Assembly (NCBI GenBank): GCA_017429165.1
Contig: JAFRPL010000015.1
Location: forward strand, 55,725-119,724
Origin: Clostridia bacterium
Lineage (GTDB): Bacteria; Bacillota; Clostridia; Oscillospirales; CAG-382
Length of the DNA stretch: 64,000 nt
Direction of reading: 5' to 3'
Below, one piece after another: positions 34,863 through 42,701 of the stretch (the stretch's first letter is position 1; each line of letters opens with the position of its first letter). The position numbers and the translations under genes were made by a program. The notes under the pieces were generated by a model, which had not been told where the DNA came from, made no database searches, and saw only the letters and a program-made list of their open reading frames with translations.

Positions 34863-35525
34863 ATGAACGGTATCATCAGAAAAATAATATGCGTCCTGCT
34901 CGTGCTGGCGGTCGCCTTCGCGCTTGCGGCGTGCAATTCTTCGGGCGAAGAAAATTCCAAACAGGAACCCGCGTCCGAACAGAGCAAGCCCGCGGCCGAC
35001 GAACCCACGCAGGGCGATATAAACGTTTCGGAATATTCGTATAAAAACGAATCTCTGGGACTCGCCATCAAGCTGGACGACGGCTGGAGCATCCGCTCGC
35101 CGGAAGAACTCCTGCAGCTCATAGGCAGCACGAGCTTCGGCGACGCTATCAAAAACGCGCCCCTCACTTACGATTTTTACGCCGTGCGGCTCATCAGCAC
35201 CGCGAGCATAAACATCATATTCGAGAATATGAAAAAATCGGTAGGTAAGGTGTATACCGAAAGCGAATATCTCGATCTCGCCAAGACAAGCGTCAAAACG
35301 CAGGTCGAAGCCGCGGGGCTTAACGTCAACAAGCTCGAACTCATCAAACGCACCGTCGCCGGCAGGGAACTCAACGGATATCACATAGTGCTCGAATCCG
35401 GCGGCACGTTGGTATATGAATACATCTTCGCCATCAGAGTGGGCGAATACATGGCAAGCATCACGCTCGCCTCCCCCTCTATGGATGAACTCGAAACGCT
35501 CGTCGGGCTGTTTTATCCGGCGTAA
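34863..35525 (+). CDS. Lipoprotein, paralog of the C-terminal domain of 32674 gene
   Basis: 220 residues. Signal peptide with lipobox ALAAC, then a Glu/Ser/Lys-rich linker to about residue 52, then the same domain as residues 125-294 of the 32674 product: NVSEYSYKNESLGLAIKLD, IFENMKKSVGKVYTESEYL, TVAGRELNGYHI, MDELETLVGLFYPA. The shared pattern looks like a PsbP/MucR-free exported alpha-beta fold but I cannot name it. Own promoter and terminator. Confidence 0.78.
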   Translation: MNGIIRKIICVLLVLAVAFALAACNSSGEENSKQEPASEQSKPAADEPTQGDINVSEYSYKNESLGLAIKLDDGWSIRSPEELLQLIGSTSFGDAIKNAPLTYDFYAVRLISTASINIIFENMKKSVGKVYTESEYLDLAKTSVKTQVEAAGLNVNKLELIKRTVAGRELNGYHIVLESGGTLVYEYIFAIRVGEYMASITLASPSMDELETLVGLFYPA

Positions 35526-35548
35526 GGCGCGGCGATACGCGCAAAAAC

Positions 35549-35578
35549 GGACGCGGTTTTATAAAATCGCGTCCTTTT
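35549..35578 (+). terminator. Terminator after the 34863 gene
   Basis: GGACGCGGTTTTATAAAAT pairs on itself with CGCGTCC; nearly fully palindromic, followed by TTTTC. Confidence 0.85.
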
Positions 35579-35581
35579 CTA

Positions 35582-35610
35582 TTGACAAATCGTTCACTTT
35601 GTGTTAATAT
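35582..35610 (+). promoter_or_regulatory. Promoter of the CBM9-like surface protein gene
   Basis: TTGACA, 17-bp spacer, TAATAT, beginning four bases after the preceding terminator. Confidence 0.8.
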
Positions 35611-35655
35611 GTCAAACAGAGCAATATCAAAAAAATCTGAAAGGAAGTAACTCTA

Positions 35656-36726
35656 ATGAAAAAACTCATTGCACTTCTCATTGCGCTCGCAGTTATGCTT
35701 TCCGCTCTCACCGTCCTCGTTTCTGCTGACGACGAAGAGTATGTTGAACGCGAACTGACCATTTACGAAATCGAGACCGCTCCCAAGATCGACGGCGTTA
35801 TCGAAGACGGCGAATATCACCTCGTCTCTTCCTGGCCGCTCGATAAGGACGAGTTCATCTCCCGCGGCGACTACATCCAGACCATCGAAGTCGAGTACTA
35901 TATGTGCTACGACGAAAACAACCTCTATTTCGCAGTCAAAGCTCAGTGCGACGGCGAACACGTTGCCCGTATGGATAAAAGTCCCAAATACATTTTCAAC
36001 GCGCATCACCTTATGACTCTCATCATCCCCGACGATCCCACCAGAGTCAAAGAAGACGGTTCCAGCGTTTATCCGGGTCAGGAAGCCGGCTGGTCTGAAC
36101 TCAACAGCGGCAACTACGCTTACGAGTTCACCACCATCTTTTCCAGCGAAAAGACCGACAACCACGAAGCCGAAGTCCCCTTTGCCACCAACCATTTCAT
36201 GGACATGAAATCCAAGATGACGTTCTGCACCGCTCATACCGACGGTTATGACATCTACGAGATCGCTATGCCCTGGTCCGCTATGACCAACAGCCAGAAC
36301 ACCACCGCCCTCACTCCTACGGAAGGCACCGTGTTCGGTTTCGACAGCACTCTCGGTCTCACCGATATCAGCGGCATCAACGAAGTTGTAGAAAACGACG
36401 GCTATGACGGCGCAAACGGCGTTTACTACGGCAACTACCTCTATTTTGCCGATTGCTACGGCCACGGCAACAAGGATCTCAAACACGCCTGCGTTGTCAC
36501 CCTCGGCGGCACCGCTCCCGTAACCCCGGTCGACGAAAGCGACGAAGAATCCACTCCCGCGGAAGAATCCACTCCCGCAGAGGAATCCACCCCTGCCGAA
36601 GAATCCAAACCCGCTGAAGAATCCAAACCCGTCACCCCGACTACCGGCGACGCCGGCATAATCGCTCTCGCAGTCGTTTCCGTCATCGCTCTCGGCGGCG
36701 CTGTCGTGATCAAAAAGAGCAAATAA
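35656..36726 (+). CDS. Cell-surface CBM9/DOMON-like protein with PTTGD C-terminus
   Basis: 356 residues. Signal peptide (1-24). Residues 38-285 form a CBM9-like sandwich (APKIDGVIEDGEY, ENNLYFAVKAQ, YDIYEIAMPWSAM), which usually binds reducing ends of sugars. A stalk of TPAEES units (three, then KPAEES twice) is encoded by tandem 18-bp repeats at 36551-36625. The end TPTTGDAGIIALAVVSVIAL plus a KKSK tail is a sorting-signal-like PxTGD, hydrophobic helix and basic tail. Codon use is strongly biased to C-ending codons, suggesting high expression. Confidence 0.82.
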   Translation: MKKLIALLIALAVMLSALTVLVSADDEEYVERELTIYEIETAPKIDGVIEDGEYHLVSSWPLDKDEFISRGDYIQTIEVEYYMCYDENNLYFAVKAQCDGEHVARMDKSPKYIFNAHHLMTLIIPDDPTRVKEDGSSVYPGQEAGWSELNSGNYAYEFTTIFSSEKTDNHEAEVPFATNHFMDMKSKMTFCTAHTDGYDIYEIAMPWSAMTNSQNTTALTPTEGTVFGFDSTLGLTDISGINEVVENDGYDGANGVYYGNYLYFADCYGHGNKDLKHACVVTLGGTAPVTPVDESDEESTPAEESTPAEESTPAEESKPAEESKPVTPTTGDAGIIALAVVSVIALGGAVVIKKSK

Positions 36727-36760
36727 TCCCGGTTTACCAAAGCAAAAATAATCAGATATG

Positions 36761-36788
36761 CACTCGGGGGCGTCCACGTCCCCGAGTG
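36761..36788 (+). terminator. Stem-loop after the CBM9-like gene
   Basis: CACTCGGGG with CCCCGAGTG around a 10-base loop; no strong T-run, so it may be a weak terminator or an RNA-stabilizing hairpin. Confidence 0.5.
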
Positions 36789-36812
36789 TGTTGCTGTAAA
36801 GGTGCGTCGTTT

Positions 36813-37073
36813 ATGGAAACATTGATGCATATAGATTACTGTTACCTTATACCGGCGGCGTTCGTCGGTATCATCGCGGCGGTCGTGCTGCTCATACTGC
36901 GCCGCAAGCGCGGCGGAAAACGTCCAAAGCATTCGCGTTCGTATCTCGTTGCGGCACTGCTGCTTTTTGCGTTCGCGTTCGTAACTTTAATAGTGCTACC
37001 GCTCGTGGAATTCGCGTATTACATGATCCGTTTCGGCGTCGCCGTGTTTTTCGCCGGGCTCAAGTCGCTCTGA
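36813..37073 (+). CDS. Small two-helix membrane protein
   Basis: 86 residues from ATG 36813 (AAAGG upstream). Two hydrophobic helices (IPAAFVGIIAAVVLLIL and a second one around ALLLFAFAFVTLIVL) separated by a strongly basic loop RRKRGGKRPKHSR. No family recognised; a small inner-membrane protein or anchor. Confidence 0.6.
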   Translation: METLMHIDYCYLIPAAFVGIIAAVVLLILRRKRGGKRPKHSRSYLVAALLLFAFAFVTLIVLPLVEFAYYMIRFGVAVFFAGLKSL

Positions 37074-37165
37074 CCGCCGCTCACGAAAAAAGCGATCAAA
37101 AGGAAATCGGCGGGCGTTCAAAAAGATATACGCAAAAATAGTTGCGCTTTTGGCAAAAATCGGTC

Positions 37166-37194
37166 TTGACACGGGCGCAATGTTATGTTATAAT
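37166..37194 (+). promoter_or_regulatory. Consensus promoter of the tRNA-Ala transcript
   Basis: TTGACA, 17-bp spacer, TATAAT: both hexamers perfect. Transcription would start near 37201 and run through two tRNA-like stubs before the tRNA. Confidence 0.88.
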
Positions 37195-37219
37195 CACCGT
37201 TGCACATAATAAGACATCC

Positions 37220-37268
37220 GGGGCGTTAGCGCAGTTGGGAGCCCAAGGCATCCGATCACGCACCCCCA
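37220..37268 (+). repeat. tRNA-Ala 5' stub, copy 1
   Basis: Starts with GGGGCGTTAGCGCAGTTGG and GAGC, the acceptor strand and D-arm of a tRNA-Ala, then departs into CCAAGGCATCC and ends CACCCCCA. Repeats at 65-bp spacing at 37285. The anticodon and T arms are missing, so it is not a functional tRNA. Confidence 0.7.
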
Positions 37269-37284
37269 AAAAAATATCCCAAAT

Positions 37285-37333
37285 GGGGCGTTAGCGCAGT
37301 TGGGAGCCCAAGGCATCCAATTACACACCCCCA
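37285..37333 (+). repeat. tRNA-Ala 5' stub, copy 2
   Basis: Second stub, nearly identical to 37220-37268. Its GGGGCGT acceptor strand would pair with ACGCTCC at 54032-54038 in the displaced tRNA 3' piece, not with the intact tRNA at 37348 (ATTCTCC). Confidence 0.7.
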
Positions 37334-37347
37334 ATAAATACTCCTAT

Positions 37348-37423
37348 GGGGAATTAGCGCAGCTGGGAGCGCACAACACTGGCAGTGTTGGGGTCACGGG
37401 TTCGAGTCCCGTATTCTCCACCA
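37348..37423 (+). tRNA. tRNA-Ala (anticodon GGC)
   Basis: 76 nt including CCA. Acceptor GGGGAAT/ATTCTCC with the G3-U70 pair that identifies alanine tRNAs; D-arm GCGC/GCGC; anticodon stem CAACA/TGTTG with loop CTGGCAG, anticodon GGC; T-arm ACGGG/CCCGT with TTCGAGT. It is the third unit of a 63-65 bp tandem array. Its 3' half doubles as the left attachment site of the element to its right. Confidence 0.93.
37364..37396. repeat. Left attachment-site repeat (33 bp)
   Basis: Identical to 53983-54015. It spans from the D-loop through the anticodon arm to the variable loop of tRNA-Ala. The two copies bound about 16.6 kb carrying recombinase and mobilization genes, so they are read as attL and attR of that element or as ends of two related elements in tandem. 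Confidence 0.75.
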
Positions 37424-37425
37424 CG

Positions 37426-37452
37426 AAAAAGCACGCAAATACGTGCTTTTTT
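37426..37452 (+). terminator. Terminator after tRNA-Ala
   Basis: AAAAAGCACG with CGTGCTTTTTT around a 7-base loop. The copy at 54044-54070 has the same stem with a different loop. Confidence 0.88.
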
Positions 37453-37634
37453 CGTTGTTTTGCCTCTTTTCAAGCGCCCCCAAAAACGCTCGTTTTTGGG
37501 GGTGTTATATGATCCGCCTGCATTTTTGCACCCAACGCATATAGCACCCCACATATATGCTCTTTATTGATTCGAGCAATGAAAGAGAAAGGCGAGCCCG
37601 AAATCCGAGCCCGCCTTTTGCGTTCATTCTTCCT
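37453..37634. other. Left-end sequence of the element, shared with 54071-54277
   Basis: No gene. The stretch up to about 37570 is recognizably the same as the region after the second tRNA piece, including GTTATATGATCCGCCTGC (37503-37520) and TTGCACCCAA. It joins the attachment site to the recombinase stop codon and is presumably part of the recombinase recognition end. Confidence 0.6.
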
Positions 37635-39233
37635 TTACGCGCTTTCCTCAAGATCCAGCCCCTCAAAGAACTGGCGGATGTCGAAATCGAATTCAACCTT
37701 CAACTCGTACCCGCTGAAAACGTCGATGCGCGTGATCATGCTGTTCACTATCATCTTTTTCTGTTCAATCGTCGCGCCGTCGTAAAGCTCCGACCAGGAG
37801 ATAAGCTCGTCGTAACGATCGCTCAGCCGTTTGCGCGTTTCCTCGCCGTGTTTAATATCGGTTTCTGCGTCGGCAATAGCGGCTTTGCGCTCGTTTAAGT
37901 CTTTTTCCTCTTCGGCGATCAACCCGGAAAGCGTTTCGCTTGTAAAACTGCTTTTACCTTCCAGACATTTTACGATCTCGGCTTTAAGAAGGTCGAGCTT
38001 GCGCTGTGAATCCGCGAGCCCGGAACGGAGCGACGCCAGCCGCTTTTTCTTCTGCGAGACCTCTTTTTCGTACCTTGCCGAAACGACCGCGCTTTTGGGA
38101 ACGCCTTTCATCTTTGCGAATATCCGGCGTATCAGCTTGTCGACGATGGAATCGAGCTTTGCCATGGTGTAGCCCGTCTGTCCGTCGCATTCCGTCCGCT
38201 TGCGCGTCTTGCCGTAGCAGGTATATCGAACACGAGGCGCGGTATCGAGGACGCCGTCTTTGCTTTTGCGGTATCTGCCGTTGGTCGTAAGATTCAACCG
38301 CGCTCCGCAATGACCGCAGAAGACGTTGCCGGCTAAAAGCGACTGCCCGCGAGTGTTCAGCGGTACGCGGGGAGAATCGGTCTTTTTGCGGCTTTTGTAG
38401 ATCTCCTGCACGGCATCAAACTGTTCCTGCGTTATTATCTGCAGTTCCGGTATGACGCCTGAGCGCGATTCGCCGCAGCGCAAAACGCCGGTGTAAGTCA
38501 GGTTGCTCAGTATTGTCCTCACGCTCGCCTGTACCCATTTTTCGCCGCTGCGGTTGCGGTAACCTTTTTCGTTAAGATAGTTTGCTATCCGCCAGGAGCC
38601 GAATCCTTCCTTGGTGTACTTGTCGAACATCAGCCGGACGACCGCCGCCTCGCTCTCGTTGATCTTCAAATCATAAACTTCGTGCTTACGTTTGTTGAAG
38701 CGCCCGGTCTTCACAAGATCGTATCCGTAAGCGGCGCATCCGCCTTTGAAATGCCCTTCCTCCACCAATTGACCCATACTTGTCTTCGTGCGGATCGAGG
38801 TCTTTTCGCTCTCGCCGTCGGCTTGCCAGAAGCGGATATAGTTGAGGAGTTTGTCGATGTGGTTGTCAAATCGCTGCTCACCCTCCTGCGTGCTCCATAC
38901 CTGTATGCCGTTCTTGACGAACCATTCCACGACGAACGGCGTTTCGTCCGCGATACGACCGATACGGTCGAACATAAAGACAAGCAGGATATCGAACTTG
39001 CCTTTGCGGGCAAGTTCTTTTATCGTCTGTATCTTGTCGCGGTCTTCGGCGCGTACCTTGTGACCGGATACACCGTCCTCCTGTTCCTCGTGAACGATCT
39101 CCCAACCCATTTGCTCGGCGAACTTATGACACGCCTTGCGCTGCATCGGGATGTCGGCTTCGTGATTGTTGTCGTAATCGACCTGCTTGTCGGTCGAAAC
39201 GCGGTATAAACAGCAAACTCTGTTGCTTTCCAT
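37635..39233 (-). CDS. Large serine recombinase of the tRNA-Ala element
   Basis: 532 residues. Resolvase domain with the catalytic Ser13 in LYRVSTDKQ, then FDRIGRIADETPF; recombinase domain from about 165 (GHFKGGCAAYGYDLVK, WRIANYLNEKGY); a zinc-ribbon with CGHCG (about 320) and CYGKTRKRTEC; and a long coiled coil (400-470) used in subunit synapsis. It is the probable integrase of the 37.4-54.0 kb element, oriented toward its end at tRNA-Ala. A truncated close relative is at 54278-55048. Confidence 0.95.
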   Translation of the reverse strand: MESNRVCCLYRVSTDKQVDYDNNHEADIPMQRKACHKFAEQMGWEIVHEEQEDGVSGHKVRAEDRDKIQTIKELARKGKFDILLVFMFDRIGRIADETPFVVEWFVKNGIQVWSTQEGEQRFDNHIDKLLNYIRFWQADGESEKTSIRTKTSMGQLVEEGHFKGGCAAYGYDLVKTGRFNKRKHEVYDLKINESEAAVVRLMFDKYTKEGFGSWRIANYLNEKGYRNRSGEKWVQASVRTILSNLTYTGVLRCGESRSGVIPELQIITQEQFDAVQEIYKSRKKTDSPRVPLNTRGQSLLAGNVFCGHCGARLNLTTNGRYRKSKDGVLDTAPRVRYTCYGKTRKRTECDGQTGYTMAKLDSIVDKLIRRIFAKMKGVPKSAVVSARYEKEVSQKKKRLASLRSGLADSQRKLDLLKAEIVKCLEGKSSFTSETLSGLIAEEEKDLNERKAAIADAETDIKHGEETRKRLSDRYDELISWSELYDGATIEQKKMIVNSMITRIDVFSGYELKVEFDFDIRQFFEGLDLEESA

Positions 39234-39236
39234 AGC

Positions 39237-39437
39237 TTACGCCTCCTTTGCTTTTGCTTCGCATTTTACATCCGGGGTGCGTAACTTACAAATGTGCGTG
39301 TCCGGGTTGAGTAGTATCCCGCTTATCTTAGCGAACAGTTTTTCATTGCGCGTTTTGGAGAATGACATCTCTATTAGGTGACCGTCTATTACGGCGTATT
39401 TCTTGGTGTGGTCGAACTGCTCTGTCATAGGCGTCAC
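39237..39437 (-). CDS. Small 66-aa protein between ParB-like and recombinase genes
   Basis: Starts with GTG at 39437 overlapping the ParB-like stop (GTGA), or ATG at 39428. The sequence DHTKKYAVIDGHLIEMSFSK then continues to KISGILLNPDTHI; it looks like a small beta-alpha protein similar in position and size to TnpW in the first element. It ends 3 bases before the recombinase start, so it is in the same operon. No family recognised. Confidence 0.6.
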   Translation of the reverse strand: MTPMTEQFDHTKKYAVIDGHLIEMSFSKTRNEKLFAKISGILLNPDTHICKLRTPDVKCEAKAKEA

Positions 39438-40408
39438 CTCGCACCCTGATCGCGATTTCGCTCAAGATACTTCTTGTAGTAATCGACGGCGGAGTAGAGA
39501 TACTTGATAAACGCCTCGTCAGTCATGCTCTTGCCGATACGCGACCTGAGCTCTTCTGTCGGGATTTTGACCTTTTCGACCTGATTCGGTTTCTGTTCGT
39601 TCATAATGGCCTTGACGTCGTCATAACTGATCTCGCCTTCGGCGGCTTTCTCGCGGATGCGCCGCGTCTGCGCGTGGGATGGAAAGACTTCGCCGCCGCT
39701 TTCGTCGATGCGGTCAACAATATCGCGCTGGACTTCCTCGTCAAGATACGACATCTCGACGGCGGGGCGCATACCGATCTTGCCGTCGTCAACGTACTGC
39801 AGGAGTTCGGGGACGAGGTAGGTCAGGCGAACGAAGCGGTAAATCTGAGCTTGACTTTCACCTACGGTTTCAGCCAGTTTCTTTCCGTTTTCTAACTTTT
39901 TATCCAGTGGAGAAAAAGTTAAATCTGTGCGTTTTCCTTGACGGTTGAGAGCATCGAGTTTCATCTTGTACGCTTTCGCCTTTTCGGACGGAAGCAGTTC
40001 GGTGCGCTGGCAGTTGGAATCGACCATCATAACCGTGGCGGCGTCGCGGTCGATAAAGTGGACGGTACAAGGCACTTTCTTCAATCCGAGCTTCTGTGCG
40101 GCAAAATAGCGGCGATGACCGGAAATGATCTCGTATTTGCCGTCCTCGCCCTCAAGCGGACGGACGAGCAGCGGATTCAGAATACCGTGTTCCGCGATAC
40201 TTTCGGTCAGTTCGGTCATACTCTCGTTTTCGATCACCTTGTACGGATGATCCTTGAACGGAAAGAGGTCTTCAAGTTTGATGATAAGAGATTTCGCTTT
40301 TACTGCGGTTTCGTGTTTTGCCTCAACAACGGTGTCGTTTTTGTCATTTCTAATAACGTCATTTTCTTTCTCGACCTTTTCGGTCGTTTTCTTGTTTTTC
40401 GTACTCAT
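39434..40408 (-). CDS. ParB/Spo0J-like DNA-binding protein
   Basis: 324 residues. After a charged 40-residue leader comes a ParB N-terminal domain: IKLEDLFPFKDHPYKV, GILNPLLVRPLE and the GHRRYFAAQKLG box, which in ParB binds CTP. An HTH region follows (GKKLAETVGESQAQIYRF). Such proteins on mobile elements act in maintenance or as transcription factors. No ParA partner is in the window. Clear AAAAAGGAGG site upstream. Confidence 0.9.
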   Translation of the reverse strand: MSTKNKKTTEKVEKENDVIRNDKNDTVVEAKHETAVKAKSLIIKLEDLFPFKDHPYKVIENESMTELTESIAEHGILNPLLVRPLEGEDGKYEIISGHRRYFAAQKLGLKKVPCTVHFIDRDAATVMMVDSNCQRTELLPSEKAKAYKMKLDALNRQGKRTDLTFSPLDKKLENGKKLAETVGESQAQIYRFVRLTYLVPELLQYVDDGKIGMRPAVEMSYLDEEVQRDIVDRIDESGGEVFPSHAQTRRIREKAAEGEISYDDVKAIMNEQKPNQVEKVKIPTEELRSRIGKSMTDEAFIKYLYSAVDYYKKYLERNRDQGAR

Positions 40409-40507
40409 CGAAAAACCCTCCTTTTTTAATTATTTCGCTGTTGTAGCAAAGTCGTTTCAAGCAGTGATGAACGGTCAACAGCCGCCCGTGTGGTTTTTGG
40501 TATAACT

Positions 40508-42004
40508 TCATCGTGAGACCGTCTTTTCGGTCTCTTTTGCGTCTTTCATCCTGTAGCCTTTTGCGAGTTCATAGGGGTCAAGCCCGCGCTGAACGTTCTG
40601 CTCCGCGCGGAGCAGTTCGCGGACTTTAGGAGCGTCGTTTAAGATCGTCTGTGCGGTGTCTTTCTGAAAACGGAGCCGCGTAAGATGTTCGGTGCATTTG
40701 TCGCGCTTTTGCTTGTACTCGGCAATCCGTTCCGGATCTTTCGCGTTGCGGAGCTTGTTGCGCCAATGCTCGCGGATCTTTTTCATATCGATGACGTCAA
40801 GCTCCCGCTGTGCGATATAGTCCCGTATCTCGTCCGCCGTTTTGAACTTTGCTTCCGCCATCAAAAGCATTTGGTTCGTTCGCCGATCCAAAAACCGTTC
40901 CGCTTCTTTCATCTCCGGCGACTTCGGTTTCATCCGGACGGCTACGACGTATTCGGGAACGGTCGTTTGATCCCGAATAAGCTCATACGCAAGTTTGATT
41001 GTCTCGACGGTAATATCAAGAATCAGTACAAAAAGCGTCAGATAGATCTCCACGAGATTACTGCAGCCGAAATCAGCGTAGTAGAACTTCTTGCAGTATT
41101 CGTAATCTCTGCCGGGCGGATGGGCGACGATCCATTCCCGCGTGTACGGATCCATATATTTGTCGTATCTCCGCCTTGTGTTTTCATAATCATAATTGTA
41201 GTTTTCATAGTAACGGGCTTCGATTGCGGGTCTGTCGTACTGCTCGCCGAGATGATAAAGACGCATGACCCTCTTTGCGTTTACAGAACGGATCGTACCG
41301 TGCTTGTGCCCGAAAGGCATCGAGACGATATATCCCTGAGATTTCATAACGTCGACAAAGCTGTTGTGATCCCAGCTCATCGTCAACGCCTTATCTATCG
41401 CCTCGCGCATCAGATTGTACTTGGTCGGCTCTCCGTTCTTCTCCGCGATATAGATCGGACGCGGCGTCTTCTTATGAGGGTTTTGAATTACCGTCAATCC
41501 CTCCCTGGCGCACATCTCGTCGGAGAGGCGTCGCATACGGTAATACTCCCGCTCGCAGCAGTCGTATTTCTTTCCGTCCCACATTCCCACGGCGTTCAGA
41601 ACAAAGTGATTGTGGAACGTGCCTGTGTTGAAATGGGTGGCGACGAGGACCTGGTATTTATCGCCCCACATCTTTCGGGCAAGCTCCACGCCAAGCCGGT
41701 GGCATTGCTCCGGCGTGACCTCTCCGGTCTTGAAGCTCTGGTAGGCATGGTATGCGACGTTCTTGCCGCCGCTCTTGCCAAATCGCTCCTGCACGTCCCG
41801 CATTTCTTCAAACGCGGTTTCCATTTTGCAGTTGACACCGGTGACGGCGTAGAACCGTTCGCCTTCCGACATCACCTTATCCTCGTTGGAAGCGTATTTG
41901 ACGACGTGCTCCAGATCGGTAAACTTCGTCTTTTCGGGGTTGTTGCAGTAGTCGATCACGCGGGAGATACTATCCTTTACCGGCCAGATCTTCGTCACCG
42001 CCAT
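40508..42004 (-). CDS. mobA: MOBP-type relaxase (MobA/VirD2 family)
   Basis: 498 residues. Relaxase domain in residues 1-280: catalytic region around MAVTKIWPVKDSISRVIDY (Tyr19 as likely nucleophile), then the metal-binding triad HFNTGTFHNHFVLN. A hydrophobic stretch LVEIYLTLFVLILDITVETI (about 310-330) is unusual for a relaxase and may be a membrane contact. The C-terminus is a charged coiled coil. Overlaps mobC by 35 bases. It would nick the oriT-like dyad at 42369-42421. Confidence 0.92.
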   Translation of the reverse strand: MAVTKIWPVKDSISRVIDYCNNPEKTKFTDLEHVVKYASNEDKVMSEGERFYAVTGVNCKMETAFEEMRDVQERFGKSGGKNVAYHAYQSFKTGEVTPEQCHRLGVELARKMWGDKYQVLVATHFNTGTFHNHFVLNAVGMWDGKKYDCCEREYYRMRRLSDEMCAREGLTVIQNPHKKTPRPIYIAEKNGEPTKYNLMREAIDKALTMSWDHNSFVDVMKSQGYIVSMPFGHKHGTIRSVNAKRVMRLYHLGEQYDRPAIEARYYENYNYDYENTRRRYDKYMDPYTREWIVAHPPGRDYEYCKKFYYADFGCSNLVEIYLTLFVLILDITVETIKLAYELIRDQTTVPEYVVAVRMKPKSPEMKEAERFLDRRTNQMLLMAEAKFKTADEIRDYIAQRELDVIDMKKIREHWRNKLRNAKDPERIAEYKQKRDKCTEHLTRLRFQKDTAQTILNDAPKVRELLRAEQNVQRGLDPYELAKGYRMKDAKETEKTVSR

Positions 42005-42296
42005 CGTCTTCGACCTCCTTTCCGCGATAAAGATCGAGCAATATCTCCTGCACCGATTTCAGTACGGTCAATTCCTTCTGCGTGTCGTTATACTGCTCCA
42101 GATACGGAATCAAGGAATTGATCTTCCGGTATGCGACCTGCAATCCCCCGCGCGGCATTTCGTTAACGGGCTTGTCCAGCGCGCAGTTTCGGATATAGTC
42201 CGCGTCGGTCATCCCGCACCGTTTCGCTTTGCGGTGTATCTTTTCTTTTTCCGTCTTTGTTGCTCTGAAATTGATCTGTTGTTTTCTTTCCCTCAT
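41970..42296 (-). CDS. mobC: MobC-like relaxosome accessory protein
   Basis: 108 residues. RERKQQINFRATKTEKEKI is a ribbon-helix-helix start, followed by CGMTDADYIRNCAL and a helical tail, the usual MobC layout that helps the relaxase open oriT. First gene of the mobilization operon and directly next to the oriT-like dyad. Confidence 0.88.
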   Translation of the reverse strand: MRERKQQINFRATKTEKEKIHRKAKRCGMTDADYIRNCALDKPVNEMPRGGLQVAYRKINSLIPYLEQYNDTQKELTVLKSVQEILLDLYRGKEVEDDGGDEDLAGKG

Positions 42297-42563
42297 GGCT
42301 TCTCACCTCCTTTCCACGGGGTCATAGGGGCAGCGCCCCTTGTGCGCTTTCGCGCTTCCGGTTTTGGGGCTATACAAAACCTATGCTCGCTATCCTTACG
42401 GATAAGATAGCCGCGTATAGCCGCCGTCTTTCGGGCGTCGTTCTTCACGGAAAGCCGCCCGTTCTTTCCGCTGCTGTGTTGGATCATTTACACCAACTCC
42501 TTTCGTGTTTCATAAGCATAAATAAAAGACCGTCGATAAACGTCGGCCTGATCGGTATGCTAT
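42297..42563. other. Gene-free region upstream of mobC with oriT-like dyad
   Basis: No convincing gene; a 64-codon minus-strand frame at 42293-42487 has no family sequence. The region contains the nested inverted repeat at 42369-42421, described separately, and AAGGAG-type sites for mobC. Confidence 0.5.
42369..42421. promoter_or_regulatory. Nested inverted repeat, candidate oriT
   Basis: Outer arms GCTATAC (42369-42375) and GTATAGC (42415-42421) surround an inner hairpin GCTATCCTTA (42389-42398) with TAAGATAGC (42403-42411), one bulged C. It is 70 bp from mobC, the normal place of a MOBP oriT. The nick site cannot be placed from sequence alone. Confidence 0.5.
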
Positions 42564-42601
42564 GTAAAAGTGGGGGCAGTTATCAAATAACGGATTTTCC
42601 G
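42564..42601 (-). other. Conserved non-coding module, copy B, block 1
   Basis: Matches 3278-3316 of the first element (GTAAAAGTG, GCAGTTA, CAAATAA at the same spacing). In the first element block 1 and block 2 adjoin; here they are separated by 760 bp containing the Xre-TPR gene. Confidence 0.6.
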
Positions 42602-42639
42602 AGAGCGTTACAGGCGAGATAAAAAAACGTATTGCGTTA

Positions 42640-42668
42640 TTGTGCTCATTTTCTTTTTGTGGTAATAT
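42640..42668 (+). promoter_or_regulatory. Promoter of the Xre-TPR gene
   Basis: TTGTGC, 17-bp spacer, TAATAT, 33 bases before ATG 42702. Confidence 0.6.
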
Positions 42669-42701
42669 GAAGCCAGATCAAATCAAAGGAGCCGTGTGAT
42701 T

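Noticed and set aside
37300..37512. Open frames across the tRNA-Ala gene
   Set aside because: They cover a clear tRNA with terminator and are chance frames.
42293..42487. Minus-strand gene of 64 codons upstream of mobC
   Set aside because: No family-like sequence, it crosses the oriT-like dyad, and its end only touches the mobC start.
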